From Harmothoe impar (Eukaryota > Annelida > Polychaeta > Phyllodocida > Polynoidae), in assembly GCA_947462335.1 (NCBI GenBank), contig OX381707.1:38305618-38369617 (forward strand): DNA of 64,000 bases, read 5' to 3'. Both the position numbers and the translations under genes were made by a program. The notes under the pieces were generated by a model, which worked only from the letters and a program-made list of their open reading frames with translations, was not told the origin of the DNA and ran no database searches. Every line of letters starts with the position of its first letter. Positions within the stretch are counted from its first letter, which is position 1. Positions 23,201-35,200 of the stretch are shown here, piece by piece.

Positions 23201-26200
23201 GTCTCAACTCCCAAACTAGGTCAGAAATGTTCGGTCAACCAATATTGACCCCCCCTTGAGATTTTTTGGTCATCTGACATATTGGACCCCCCCTAATTGA
23301 TCCAAACAAGATCTCCTGGTTTTAATCACTATACAGCCGAAAACCCTCAGGGAAACCTGTCCTAATTACGTCTCGACTCTCAAACTAGGTCAGAAATATT
23401 CGGTCAACCAATATTGACCCCCCCTTGAGATTTTTTCGTCATCTGACACATTGGACCCCCCCTAATTGATCCAAACAAGCTCTCCTGGTTTTATTCACTA
23501 TATACCCAAAAACCCTCAGGGAAACCCGTCCTAATTACGTCTCGACTCCCAAACTAGGTCAGAAATGTTCGGTCAACCACTATTGACCCCCCTTGAGATC
23601 TTTTTGTCATCTGACATATTGGACCCCCCCTAATTGATCCAAACAAGATCCGCTGGTTTGAATCACTATACAGCCGAAAACCCTCAGGGAAACGCATCCT
23701 TCATTACATCACGATTCCCAAACTAGGTCAGAAATGTTCGGTTAACCAATATTGAACCCCCCTTGGGATTTTTCGGTCATCTGACATATTGGACACCCCT
23801 AATTGATCCAAACAAGCTCTCCTGGTTTTAATCACTATACAGCCAAAAACCCTCAGGGAAACCAATATGGACCCCCCCTTAAGATGACCAAAAAATCTCA
23901 AGGGGGGGTCAATGTTGGTCGACCGAACATTTCTGACCTAGTTTGGGAGTCGAGACGTAATAAAGGACGGGTTTCCCTGAGGGTTTTCGGCTTTATAGTG
24001 ATTCAAACCAGCAGATCTTGTTTGGATCAATTAGGGGGCTTCCAATGTGTCAGATGACCAAAAAATCTCAAGGGGCGGTCAATATTGGTCGACCAAATAT
24101 TTCTGACCTAGTTTGGGAGTCGAGACGTAATAAAGGACGGGTTTCCCTGAGGGTTTTCGGCTGAATAGTGATTAAAACCAGGAGATCTTGTTTGGATCAA
24201 TTAGGGGGGGTCCAATGTGTCAGATGACCAAAAAATCTCATGGGGCAGTCAATATTGGTCGACCGAATATTTCTGACCTAGTTTGGGAGTCGAGACGTAA
24301 TAAAGGACGGGTTTCCCTGAGGGTTTTCGGCTGAATAGTGATTAAAACTAGGAGATCTTGTTTGGATCAATTAGGGGGGGTCCAATATGTCAGATGACCA
24401 AAAAATCTCAAGGGGGGGGTCAATGTTGGTTGACCGAACATTTCTGACCCAGTTTGGGAGTCGAGACGTAATAAAGGACGGGTTTCCCTGAGGGTGTTCG
24501 GCTGTATAGTGATTCAAACCAGCAGATCTTGTTTGGATCAATTAGGGGGGGTCCAATGTGTCAGATGACCAAAAAATCTCAAGGGGCAGTCAATATTGGT
24601 TGACCGAATATTTCTGACCTAGTCTGGGAGTCGAGACGTAATAAAGGACGGGTTTCCCTGAGGGTTTTCGGCTGTATAGTGATTAAAACCAGGAGATCTT
24701 GTTTGGATCAATTAGGGGGGGTCCAATATGTCAGATGACGAAAAATTCTCAAGGGGGGGGTCAATATTGGTTGACCGAACATTTCTGACCTAGTTTGGGA
24801 ATCGCGACGTAATAAAGGAAGGGTTTCCTTGAGGGTTTTCGGCTGTATAGTGATTCAAACCAGCGGATCTTGTTTGGATCAATTAGGGGGGGTCCAATAT
24901 GTCAGATGACCAAAAAATCTCAAGGGGGGGGTCAATATTGGTTGACCGAACATTTCTGACCTAGTTTGGGAATCGCGACGTAATAAAGGACGGGTTTCCC
25001 TGAGGGTTTTCGGCTGTATAGTGATTCAAACCAGCGGATCTTGTTTGGATCAATTAGGGGGGGGGTCCAATATGTCAGATGACCAAAAATCTCAAGGGGG
25101 GGTCAATATTGGTTGACCGAACATTTCTGACCTAGTTTGGGAGTCGAGACGTAATAAAGGACGGGTTTCCCTGAGGGTTTTCGGCTGTATAGTGATTAAA
25201 ACCAGCAGATCTTGTTTGGATCAATTAGGGGGGGTCCAATGTGTCAGATGACCAAAAAATCTCAAGGGGCGGTCAATATTGGTCGACCGAATATTTCTGA
25301 CCTAGTTTGGGAGTCGAGACGTAATAAAGGACGGGTTTCCCTGAGGGTTTTCGGCTGAATAGTGATTAAAACCAGGAGATCTTGTTTGGATCAATTAGGG
25401 GGGGTCCAATATGTCAGATGACCAAAAAATCTCAAGGGGGGGGTCAATGTTGGTTGACCGAACATTTCTGACCTAGTTTGGGAGTCGAGACATAATTAAG
25501 GACGGGTTTCCCTGAGGGTTTTCGGCTGTATAGTGATTCAAACCAGCAGATCTTCTTTGGATCAATTAGGGGGGGTCCAATGTGTCAGATGACCAAAAAA
25601 TCTCAAGGGGCGGTGAATATTGGTCGACCAAATATTTCTGACCTAGTTTGGGAGTCGAGACGTAATTAGAACGGGTTTCCCTGAGGGTTTTCGGGTGTAG
25701 GTCAAAACCAGGAGAGCTTGTTTGGATCAATTAGGGGGGTCCAATGTGTCAGATGACGAAAAAATCTCAAGGGGGGGTCAACATTGGTTGACTGAACATT
25801 TCTGACCTAGTTTGGGAATCGCGACGTAATAAAGGACTGGTTTCCCTGAGGGTTTTTTCTCCATAGTGATCAAAAAAAGGAGAGCTTGTTTGGATCAATT
25901 AGGGGGGTCCACTGTGTCAGATGACCGAAAAAATCTCAAGGGGGGTCAATTTTGATTGACCGTACATTTGTGATCTAGTTTGGGAGTTGAGACGTAATTA
26001 GGAAGCGTTTCCCTCCGGGTATAGAGATTAAACCCACCCCTAGCCCATGCCAATATAGCCCACCTGAACCCACCCCTAGCCCATGCCAACCAAGCCCACC
26101 TCAACCTGCAAAGAAGCCCTCCCAACAAAGCACAACCCACCCTCAGCCCATATGAAGAAGCCCAGCCCATACATACCCAGAAGCCCAGCCTAACCCACCA

Positions 26201-29200
26201 ACCCTTATAAATACCATGCACAGCTCACAAAAGTACAGCCCCTGTAGGTTCCTCCCCCCTTACCCCACCCCCTCACCCCCACCCTCCACCTTGAACCCCA
26301 CCCCCAGCCCAACCTCTCCTCCTCCTCCTTGCACCCTTTAAGAATATAATTATCTGGAGTGACCCCCCCAGACTAGTTCAGAACTGCACAGAAGGTGGCA
26401 GCACAGGGGGGCAGGCCAACTAGATGTTGCGCAATCAGAAAACCCTCAGGGTTTTCTAGTCTCTGCCGTGGGGGTGGGGGGGGGGGGGGGTGGAGTCTAT
26501 GTAGGACCTGGAGGCCCTTGGATACTCAACCGACCCAGCAGTGATTGGCAGAGACATGAGAGGGAAAGTGCAGTGTGTGTATGGGGTGGGTGCTGTTTTG
26601 GGTGAGTTAGTGGGTGGGTGGATAGATTTCTGTGTTTGTGGGGGTTGGTGGATGGGGGGGGGGGGGGGGGGGTCAGGTGAGCCTCCGTCTGTTCTCTATG
26701 GATCCAGTTTACGCTTGTTTCCATAGTGGTCGCTGAACCGTATACAGTAGCATTACTACACAGGGGCCAGAGAACAACTCATGTTACTCTTTTGTTTTCT
26801 ACTTTTTTTTTCTGTGGCCGGCAGTTTGAAGCACGATTTGTGTGGGTTACTGATGCATAATTCGTCCAAATAACGGCATAGGGGTAGTCTGAGGGAGGCC
26901 CACATGCCATAAAGGCTTTGTGTGTTGGATGGGGCTATACCCTGCTGCACACCTCCACTGCTACATGCAGCAATAAAATCACACTCACACACTCACTGGG
27001 GAATGTCAGATCTGACATGATGGGAATTACCGGTACCCAGTTGGGGAATTTTATGATGTAACCAGATATGTTTAGAGTGGACTCTTATCCTACCAGATAA
27101 CTTCTAACTTGACATTGTGATTTTCATTCTATATTGACAGGAAGAAAATGAAAATAGCAATATTTGAATAAAGGACAAAAAAATGATTGTCCGTGGAAGT
27201 TAAGTGCAAAATATGACTGGTATATCATGAGATATATCCATGTATATAGAGGACAACGCCTAACTAAATCTGGTCATCCCTCCTCCCAGATAAATTATTC
27301 CTGCTTTCTCCCACCCCTCACCCATTTATCGGCCCCAACCCTAATGACTTCTATTGCTGAGCCTCCTGAGTCATGATTGGTGATTCTATCAGTTTGTGGG
27401 TCAATACTGTCCTCAGACTCAGACAGCAATATGAATCACCTCTCTACCCCAAATAACACAAAGCAACCCTGAATATCAACTACTTAAGACTCCCGCGTCA
27501 TGACCATGGTCTTTTCTAGTAGGGATATGCTTCTCGTCAAGTGTCCCCAATAACAATTAAATATATCCGTCCCAATTCTCCATAGGATCTTGAGATAAAT
27601 AAAACACAGATTTGCCAAGATTAAGTCCCTACTCACCACAATATGAGCCTGTAAACATTTTGGCAATATCTCCGGTTGCAGATTTTAAGGCTTAGCTTCA
27701 AAGGCAACACATGATGTTAAGTTGGTCAATATTAAGTACCATCTAACGGTCGAGTAGTACCGTATTGCAATATGCCCAATGTCCTCACGATGCATGATTC
27801 AGAATGTATCCCTGGTGAGTTGACTCGCATTAATGCATCATATGGCCCTTTGAGAATGTACCAACCCTGAAGGGTCGGCATCGTGCTTGAATTCAACTCA
27901 CCAGGGCTGCATTCATTGTCCACGACGATAAACAACACAACATAACACAGCACTATGCGGTCCTTAAAGGGTTAATGGTTTTCACCTTTCTCAAACCATT
28001 CCCCCTTTCCACATGGCCTGATGCTATTCTTAAGCTGAGTGAGCAGGAGTCTCCGGCCTGCCATGGCTGCAGGCTGGTCAGATAAATAAGAAATGGGTTT
28101 CTGATTAAACCAGAACAGGAAGCATGCTATTTGGTTGGAGTTGTATCAGTTACGATTTCATTATGCTAAGGTAAAACAATCTTGTGTTCAGGTAACATGG
28201 CTAAAAAAACAAGTCACCGTAAAACCTCTCTGATCAGCCGACATTTTTTTGAATTTTTGGCCTGATTCGGCTTATAGCATCTCCTCAAAGTGGGAGGTAT
28301 TTTATCCAGTACATTGTAGTTTAAAGCTGTCTAAATGACCCAGAATTCTATCAAACTGGGGGGTCGGCTTATAAGGGAGGTCGGCTTATCAGAGAGGTTT
28401 TACAGTAGGTCAAATTATAAAACAATTTCGATTGGGATTAATTTCGTATATTTTACCAAGGCGGTGTATGCCTACACCTTTCTGGTTTACTTATTCACAA
28501 AAAAGGTACATTTTTAGTTTGGGTTACATCGATACACCTCTTTACATAAACGTACTATAAAAATGATAAAACATTTCCCCGCCATGCTTCTGTAAAGTAT
28601 TTATAGACTGTTTATGAATCAAACCCGCATTTGTTTACCAGGTATAAAGAGATATATTATGGTGTTGATACCTGAGTCTACTGACCTTGTGGCTTGACTA
28701 CATGTGTAGTATCAAGCAGCCTTACCGTACTCAGTTCTGTGGTTGACCACTTGTTCCCTTGGACCATTGCCACAATATAACCCAAGGGGGAAGAACCTTC
28801 AGAACAAGCCAGGTTCTCCCCCTACTAGAGGGCAACTCATGTTACCGGTAGATAGTGGCAATGGGTGACTGTGAGTGGAAAAGAGTATTATGTGAACGGC
28901 TACTAGTATATGATATGTAATAGATAGACTATGGTTATGATAGGGTATGTAGAATTAACCACAGCTTGCTGGTGGGGGCCAGACGAGGGCGAAGCCCAAG
29001 TCGCCCTACCAGCAAGCTGTGGTTAATCCTAATACCCTTTCATAACCATTGTCTATCTGTTTTAAACCACGGTATGCAATATAACCAAGGTGTGAGTCCT
29101 TTGTATTAGCCTTCCACTGTGGTTTAAAAATACATCGCCTCTTTAACTAGACCAGAAAGATAGGAGTCAAATTGTTTATTTATTTCTGACTAAACGTTGA

Positions 29201-32200
29201 AGAAGAAAAGGGTATATTTTTTTTTATATACATTGTGTGTATTGCATACCAGATTTCACCAATTTTAATGATGAGATCATTTTGGATTCATTGTGGAGTT
29301 GAGATTTTCCAAGCAGTTGAGCACACATGAATATACATACTGTGGTTGGTGAGCGGTTGTGTGAGTCAGCCAATATGGTAAGAGAGGTCAATGCCTGAGT
29401 TGGCCAGCAGTCAAAAACAAACTCCAAAACAAAAGAAGGAGGTTTAGGGTGCGTGTAGCCCGGCCGAACCTGGGTGGTCCAGGTTACTTAGGGGATCAGA
29501 TCAGTGACCCCAGAATAGGCCTACAAGGTGGGAAGGGGTTTACTTACTGTATATTACCAAATAGATGTAAAAAGATATGTTCAATGGTAAAGGCAAACTA
29601 TAGAGGGGAAATAACAGTCTTATCTACTGTCGATAAACCAACTTATTATCCGTATTATTAGAGTTGAGCAATTTCGGAGAACAGGTTAATTTCTCTGAAA
29701 TTTTGAGAGATAGAGCCATGTAGAAAACAGATCATTGAAAACAGTCGCAGGGTAAACTGTAATGTATTATAAAATATTAGTATTATGAGAGACCTTTTCA
29801 TTTGAAAATGGCCTTGCAAATAAAGAACCTTAGTCCATGTGATCTCCGAAAACAAAATATATCTCAGCAACTCTAAATGTACATGTGCATGTGTATGTTG
29901 TACCATCTGGTAGCCTAGGTTTAAAGAATGTTGTACCCTCAGTGTGAGGCCTACAACATAGAACCATGTGTTTCAAATATAAGATGGGCCAACTGTAGGG
30001 AGGGATGGTGGGGTGAACTTCTTATGTTTATATCGACTGCATATAGTGTCTCTTATAGGTGGCGCTGTGGGAAAGAAAAAAAATCCCATATATTGAAAAG
30101 AAAAGTCTTCAGTATACAGGGGCTAAACCTGAAACATGACTAATTCTTGTGGACTTGGTTTCTACCACCTTTTTGTACTTGGCAGGTATCTGTTCCCCCT
30201 GGATGCAGCTCACACCTGTGACATTTATCCTGCAGCGTGCTGACCTTTTGACTTGTACTTTCAGAAATCGAGGATCTACCTCACCCCATCCAGAAACAGT
30301 TGTTTGACGAGCTGCTCGACCGGGACGTACAGAAAGGTAAGTCAGGGCAGTGAGCTGCGCGTAGCTTGTTTGTGTGTGTATAGGCGGTGGTATGGGAGCT
30401 GAGTGCAAAGGGATCACTCACATATATATGATAATACATGATACCCCCCCCCCTCTCTGTGCTGAGGTCGGAATATCGCTGAAATAAAGGGCACCAGGTC
30501 ACGAGGTCAGTTTATGGACCGTTTATCATATAAAGTCAATATCATGAAACTCTGAAGCAATCTAAAGGTTGATGGTTTATATGCCTGCCTCAATCTCCAC
30601 ACAAACATATCCCTCCCCCACACCCAGCCTCAATCTCCACACATACACCCACACCCAGCCTCAATCTCCACACACACATCCATACACCCACACCCAGCCT
30701 CAATCTCCACACAAACATCCATACACCCACACCCAGCCTCAATCTCCACACAGACATATCCCTCCTCCACACCCAGCCTCAACCTCTACACAAACATATC
30801 CCTACCCCCCACACCCAGCCTCAACCTCCACACAACATATCCCTACCCCCACACCCAGCCTTAACCTCTACAGAAACATATCCCTACTCCCACACTGTTT
30901 CTTACCCTACTAAGCAGCTACGATGGGCCTGTATGACCACCTCAGCCCGCTGTACTGTAGTCTAGGTGCCAGTAATTTAGACGGTGAGGTAATCACTGGA
31001 CAAGGATCTACTTGTTAAGCCATAGGGGCTGTACTGTTTGTGACACTTTTATACACTAAGTTCTCGCAGTGATGTGTCCTGGTCTTTTTATAGACTGCTA
31101 TGTAAAAAGTGAAATCAGCTCCCTAATTCCCTCATGTCATACCTAGCCGTTTGTTTATTTAAGTCATATTTAGATGAGTCACCAGATGACTGCAGACATA
31201 AGGAAATAAGACACTCTGTTAGTCTGATTAAATAATAAACCAAGAGCAAATCTTGCTGGCATAACTTGGCATAACGTTTTACAGCTATTTCGCAAGGGGA
31301 AAATCTAAATCAGTGATCATTATAAGATAATGAGCCTCCACGGCCAAATATACATAGGCACACATTAAAGAAACCAGCTGTAGGATCAGTAGCTAAACAG
31401 TCAATAGTATGCCGACATGTAAACAGCAGAAAAATCAATAAAGTTAAAGGTGTGTTTCTTGTAATATTGTGAAAAGGGTTAGGTAGGGTCAGACACACTT
31501 TTGGAAAAAAAAATTTAAAAAATCAAAAGTTTCAAAAATTTAAATTTCCGGAAATTTTCGTCAACAGAAAATTATGGGCCCTCTGAAACAGACATTTTTA
31601 TTTTTAGGCCTAAACAATGAAGACCCAATATATGGCAGGCAACAACAACAAATACACCCAGAAAGGCGTCATGCTCAACATTCCCTCACACCTCCCATAC
31701 ATGGTGTAGAGCCTAGCGTGCCTCATGTGGGCTGCTGTGTGTGTACATGCTGTGTGTGTGTGTACATGTGTGGGTTGTGTAAGGGGTGTTACCTGAGGTG
31801 GCATGTGTGTGTGTGTGTGGGTGAGTGATAGTGGTGGGATCATCCCTCACCCACACACCTGGTGGTGTGTAGATCTAGGCAGCATACCTGCCACCAGTAG
31901 CAGCAGCAGTAGCCAGCCTCCACTACATGCAGGCCAGAACACTGCACCTGGTCACCCTCACTAGGCCACCATCTCATCTCTCACCCAATATACCTTTGCT
32001 GGTTCCTAATGATATTTCAGCGCTAAGGTCTACATGTAAAGACTGATGTTTTTTTATTGTTACCCGCTATGCTCTATTATGACATTATAGGTAACGTATA
32101 TAGATATAGTGCCTTGATATCTGTTGATGCCTGTTGTACCCTCATAGGGCCTACATGTAGGGCCTGGTATTTTGACCATCTGATCTGACTGATAATGTTC

Positions 32201-35200
32201 AACTGATATCGTACCCCAATCTACAGAACTTGATACAGAAATGGGATTAAGTAGTTAGAAAATCGGATCAGTATGAGTCCAAATAACCCTCATAGCAGCT
32301 GATAGAATGAAGGAATAAAGTAGAGACTGCAATGCATGAAACATTTCAGGGTATGATCCAGACTTCTCTTTAGAGCATTAAACCTCCGAACCTTGTCTCA
32401 TAAAAAACACTAGGCACTGGCAGAATCCCATGGAGTAGGTTATAAAACACCTTCGATGAGCTCCACTAACTAGTTCCACCCGTGGTATACTGCCCTCAGT
32501 TTTCCCTGATTCCCCTATCCGGCTGCCTCCGAGTTCACTATCTCCACAACGATACATTTTGTACATTATCTTGTTTGTCCTAAAAGGACCTGACCAGACC
32601 TGGCCATAAAAATTACAGCACACAAACTGGTGGGTCTGTTCATAAATAGACAAAGGTGCACACGTTTCAATCTGTTGACTGGGTTATTTCATGCGTTGAC
32701 TGTGTATTAATACATGGTGAACGAGAATAATGCGGTGATTTAAGGCCGTATTTCACGAGGCTGTAATGAAGATGTTGAGGAACAAATGTAAATTCCGTCC
32801 GCACCTTGACACTACCTTGTTACAGTTTACTACTGACGCTGTTGCCACGCTCGCCTCCTGAGGTAAACTCTGGAACCTCCAGGGTCTGTAGAGTTGATAA
32901 CTCTCCCAGCCTAGAAGCTGTAATGAAATACAGCCCGAGGGTCAACAAGTGAAATAACCCAGTCAACAGACTTAAACGAGTGTGCCTTTCTTTTTTTGTG
33001 TTTAAAAAAAACAACCCGTTTCGATTCAAAATTCCAAAATTATGATAGGGAGAGCCTAAAATAGCTTCTATCTACGCCAATCAAATGTAAACAAACTGCC
33101 ATTTGATGATGTCATCGGGCCGTGAAATACAAGCACAGGTTATTTCACGGGGGGGGGGGAGTGCAATATGGCCTTCCTTGGTTATGCCGTATTTTATGAA
33201 GAATAATTATCTAATGTGCCCATCCTTTTACTTCTCTCTCCTTTTGAAAACTATGTCTAGCTTCATTTATCTAACTATTTCCCATCCATTTCAGAGCTAG
33301 AAGTAGAAGAGCCCATCATCAACTGGAGCCTTGAGATTACCACACGACTGGGCAGTCGTATGTATGCCTTGTGGAACAGAACAGCGGGTGACTGTCTGCT
33401 CGACTCAGCGCTTCAGGCCACGTGGGGCATCTTTGATCGCGACAACTCACTGCGACGAGCTCTGGCCGACAGTTTGATAGAAGGTGCCACCAGGTGAGCA
33501 GCATATTTAATAACCATGAAACAAAGCGATACACAATACACTGGTTACTAAAGTAGAGGTCTATAACATGGAGATATAGGGTTTTGAGAATTTCGCCGTC
33601 AGAGAAACTCAAATAAGCCAGCAGGAAAATCAGTCTCGACAAAAATACTATAAATTCTCGTATATAAGTGGACATATAAGCCTAACTAGCATATAAGCCA
33701 CACTCCTAACCGAGTCCAAAGCCGAGTCTGACTTCATACAAGCAGCGGCTTCTTCGCAAGAATTTACAGTATATAGTTTTACATAGGTAATCATATTCCA
33801 TTAACATGTGAACCTATGTTCTGTGCAGTTTCTATCCCCGCTGGAAGGAGACGGAAACCATCGCGGCTCACTCGCTCAGCTTCAGTCTGGAGGAGGCCCA
33901 GTGGCAGCAGGACTGGGCCATCCTTCTCAGTCTAGCCTCACAACCAGGTAAGGATTACACACTGTGCACTGCACTGTGAGGGTAAAGGGTCACCTCCCCC
34001 ACCGACTGTAGAGCATTTAGCCCTTTAAGGGACACATGGTGCATAACTGCATTATACCCTTTCAGGCCTTTGTCTTCATGATACATTCATACACCGTGTT
34101 CTTCGCAAGTAAACCCAGTAGAATTGGGATTGTGATGGAATGCAGCCCTGGCGATTCACTCGCCAGGGCTGCAAAAATATTAATCAGACTACTGAATTGA
34201 TTTAGATATATTGTGGTTACCAAAATACTTATAATGCTGTACCTTTCAGGTGCATCGTTGGAGCAGATTCACGTCTTTGCACTTGCGCACATCCTCAGGA
34301 GACCCATCATTATTTATGGTATCAAGTTTGTAAAGAGCTTCCGCGGAGAGAATATTGGCTTGGCCAAGTTCCAAGGTAAGCACTAATATATCTTCAATAT
34401 AATACATGTACTGATAGGCAATATATGGTTAAGAACTGGCCTGGGTCATTTTTGTTTAAGATGATATTCATTTCCCCTCTGATGGGGCGTAATAACTGAT
34501 GAGTTGAAACATAAGGGCATACGGTGTAAAACAGAAATAGCCAATAAGATGATATCAGCGAGATAAAGTACCCCATGATGATATTAAAACGTCCAAATTG
34601 AAAACCCATCAGAAAACTGACTATAGCCAAAAGACTAATAGATTTTGTGAGTACATTGTATGCCCAACAGTAAGGAAGTGGTCATTTTTAAACAATTATC
34701 CCTTCTCACCAAAAAGGCCAGCGCATTACTATAGCTAAAAGAGGTCTAACGCAGTGGTTTCGAACCATTCCTTGCGGGCCGACTGAAAAAATGTTGAGGC
34801 ACTAGTGCAAAAAATTATCTACCCCTGCCATCCATAATTTACCAAATATCTATCAAATTAAAAACAGAAGGTAATTATAAGGCTATATAGCATGCATTTC
34901 AAAACATTTCCCCCATGCTCTTACTTCAGGTGTCTACCTGCCGCTGCTATGGGAACGCAGTTTCTGCTGGAAGACGCCTATAGCCCTCGGGTACACGCGC
35001 GGCCACTTCTCAGCGCTCGTTCCTATGGAAATCGATACCGAGGAGAACATTGGTGCTGGTGCTAACATCGAGAACACAGAGGAGAACCAGGTTGTCTATC
35101 TGCCGCTCATGGACAGCGAGGGAAAGATGCTGCCCATACACTTCCTCAATGCTGCAGAGGTATGGAGGGATTCTTTGATATATTCGCATGGGGTAGATTG

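Larger units (their letters stand above)
20176..26450. mobile_element. Foldback-like palindrome built of a 170-bp satellite
   Basis: Two opposed satellite blocks (20496-23870 forward, 23880-25990 reverse) lie between inverted copies of non-satellite sequence: AGGGGCTGTACTT near 20410 is mirrored near 26231, and the GGGCTGGGCTTC-type stretch at 20430-20495 is mirrored at 26040-26190. The outermost match is CCTGAGGGTTTTC at 20176-20188 and its exact complement at 26438-26450. That 13-mer is also part of every satellite unit. Just outside, a G-run plus TGCAGTCTAT (20152-20170) and a G-run plus TGGAGTCTAT (26481-26500) form a direct repeat. The layout resembles foldback transposons with long, internally repeated termini. 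No transposase frame is present. Confidence 0.7.
8259..30264 (+). other. ZRANB1 intron 1 (22 kb), host to most mobile DNA in the window
   Basis: Bounded by the GTGAGT donor and TTTCAG acceptor of exons 1 and 2. From 8.3 to 12.2 kb I see only AT-rich sequence with poly(C) tracts at about 9548, 10574 and 10610 and poly(G) tracts at about 11895 and 11967. Then follow piggyBac-like relics (12.2 and 14.1 kb), a small inverted-repeat element (15.3 kb), a minisatellite split by a Penelope-like element (16.0-19.3 kb), a hairpin element (19.3 kb), the satellite palindrome (20.2-26.5 kb), and three more inverted-repeat elements or relics (27.8-29.1 kb). Long open frames inside it are repeat translations or chance. 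Confidence 0.9.

Noticed and set aside
30569..30913. A 114-residue Pro/Thr/His-rich frame and its antisense frame.
   Set aside because: Minisatellite translation in an intron of ZRANB1.
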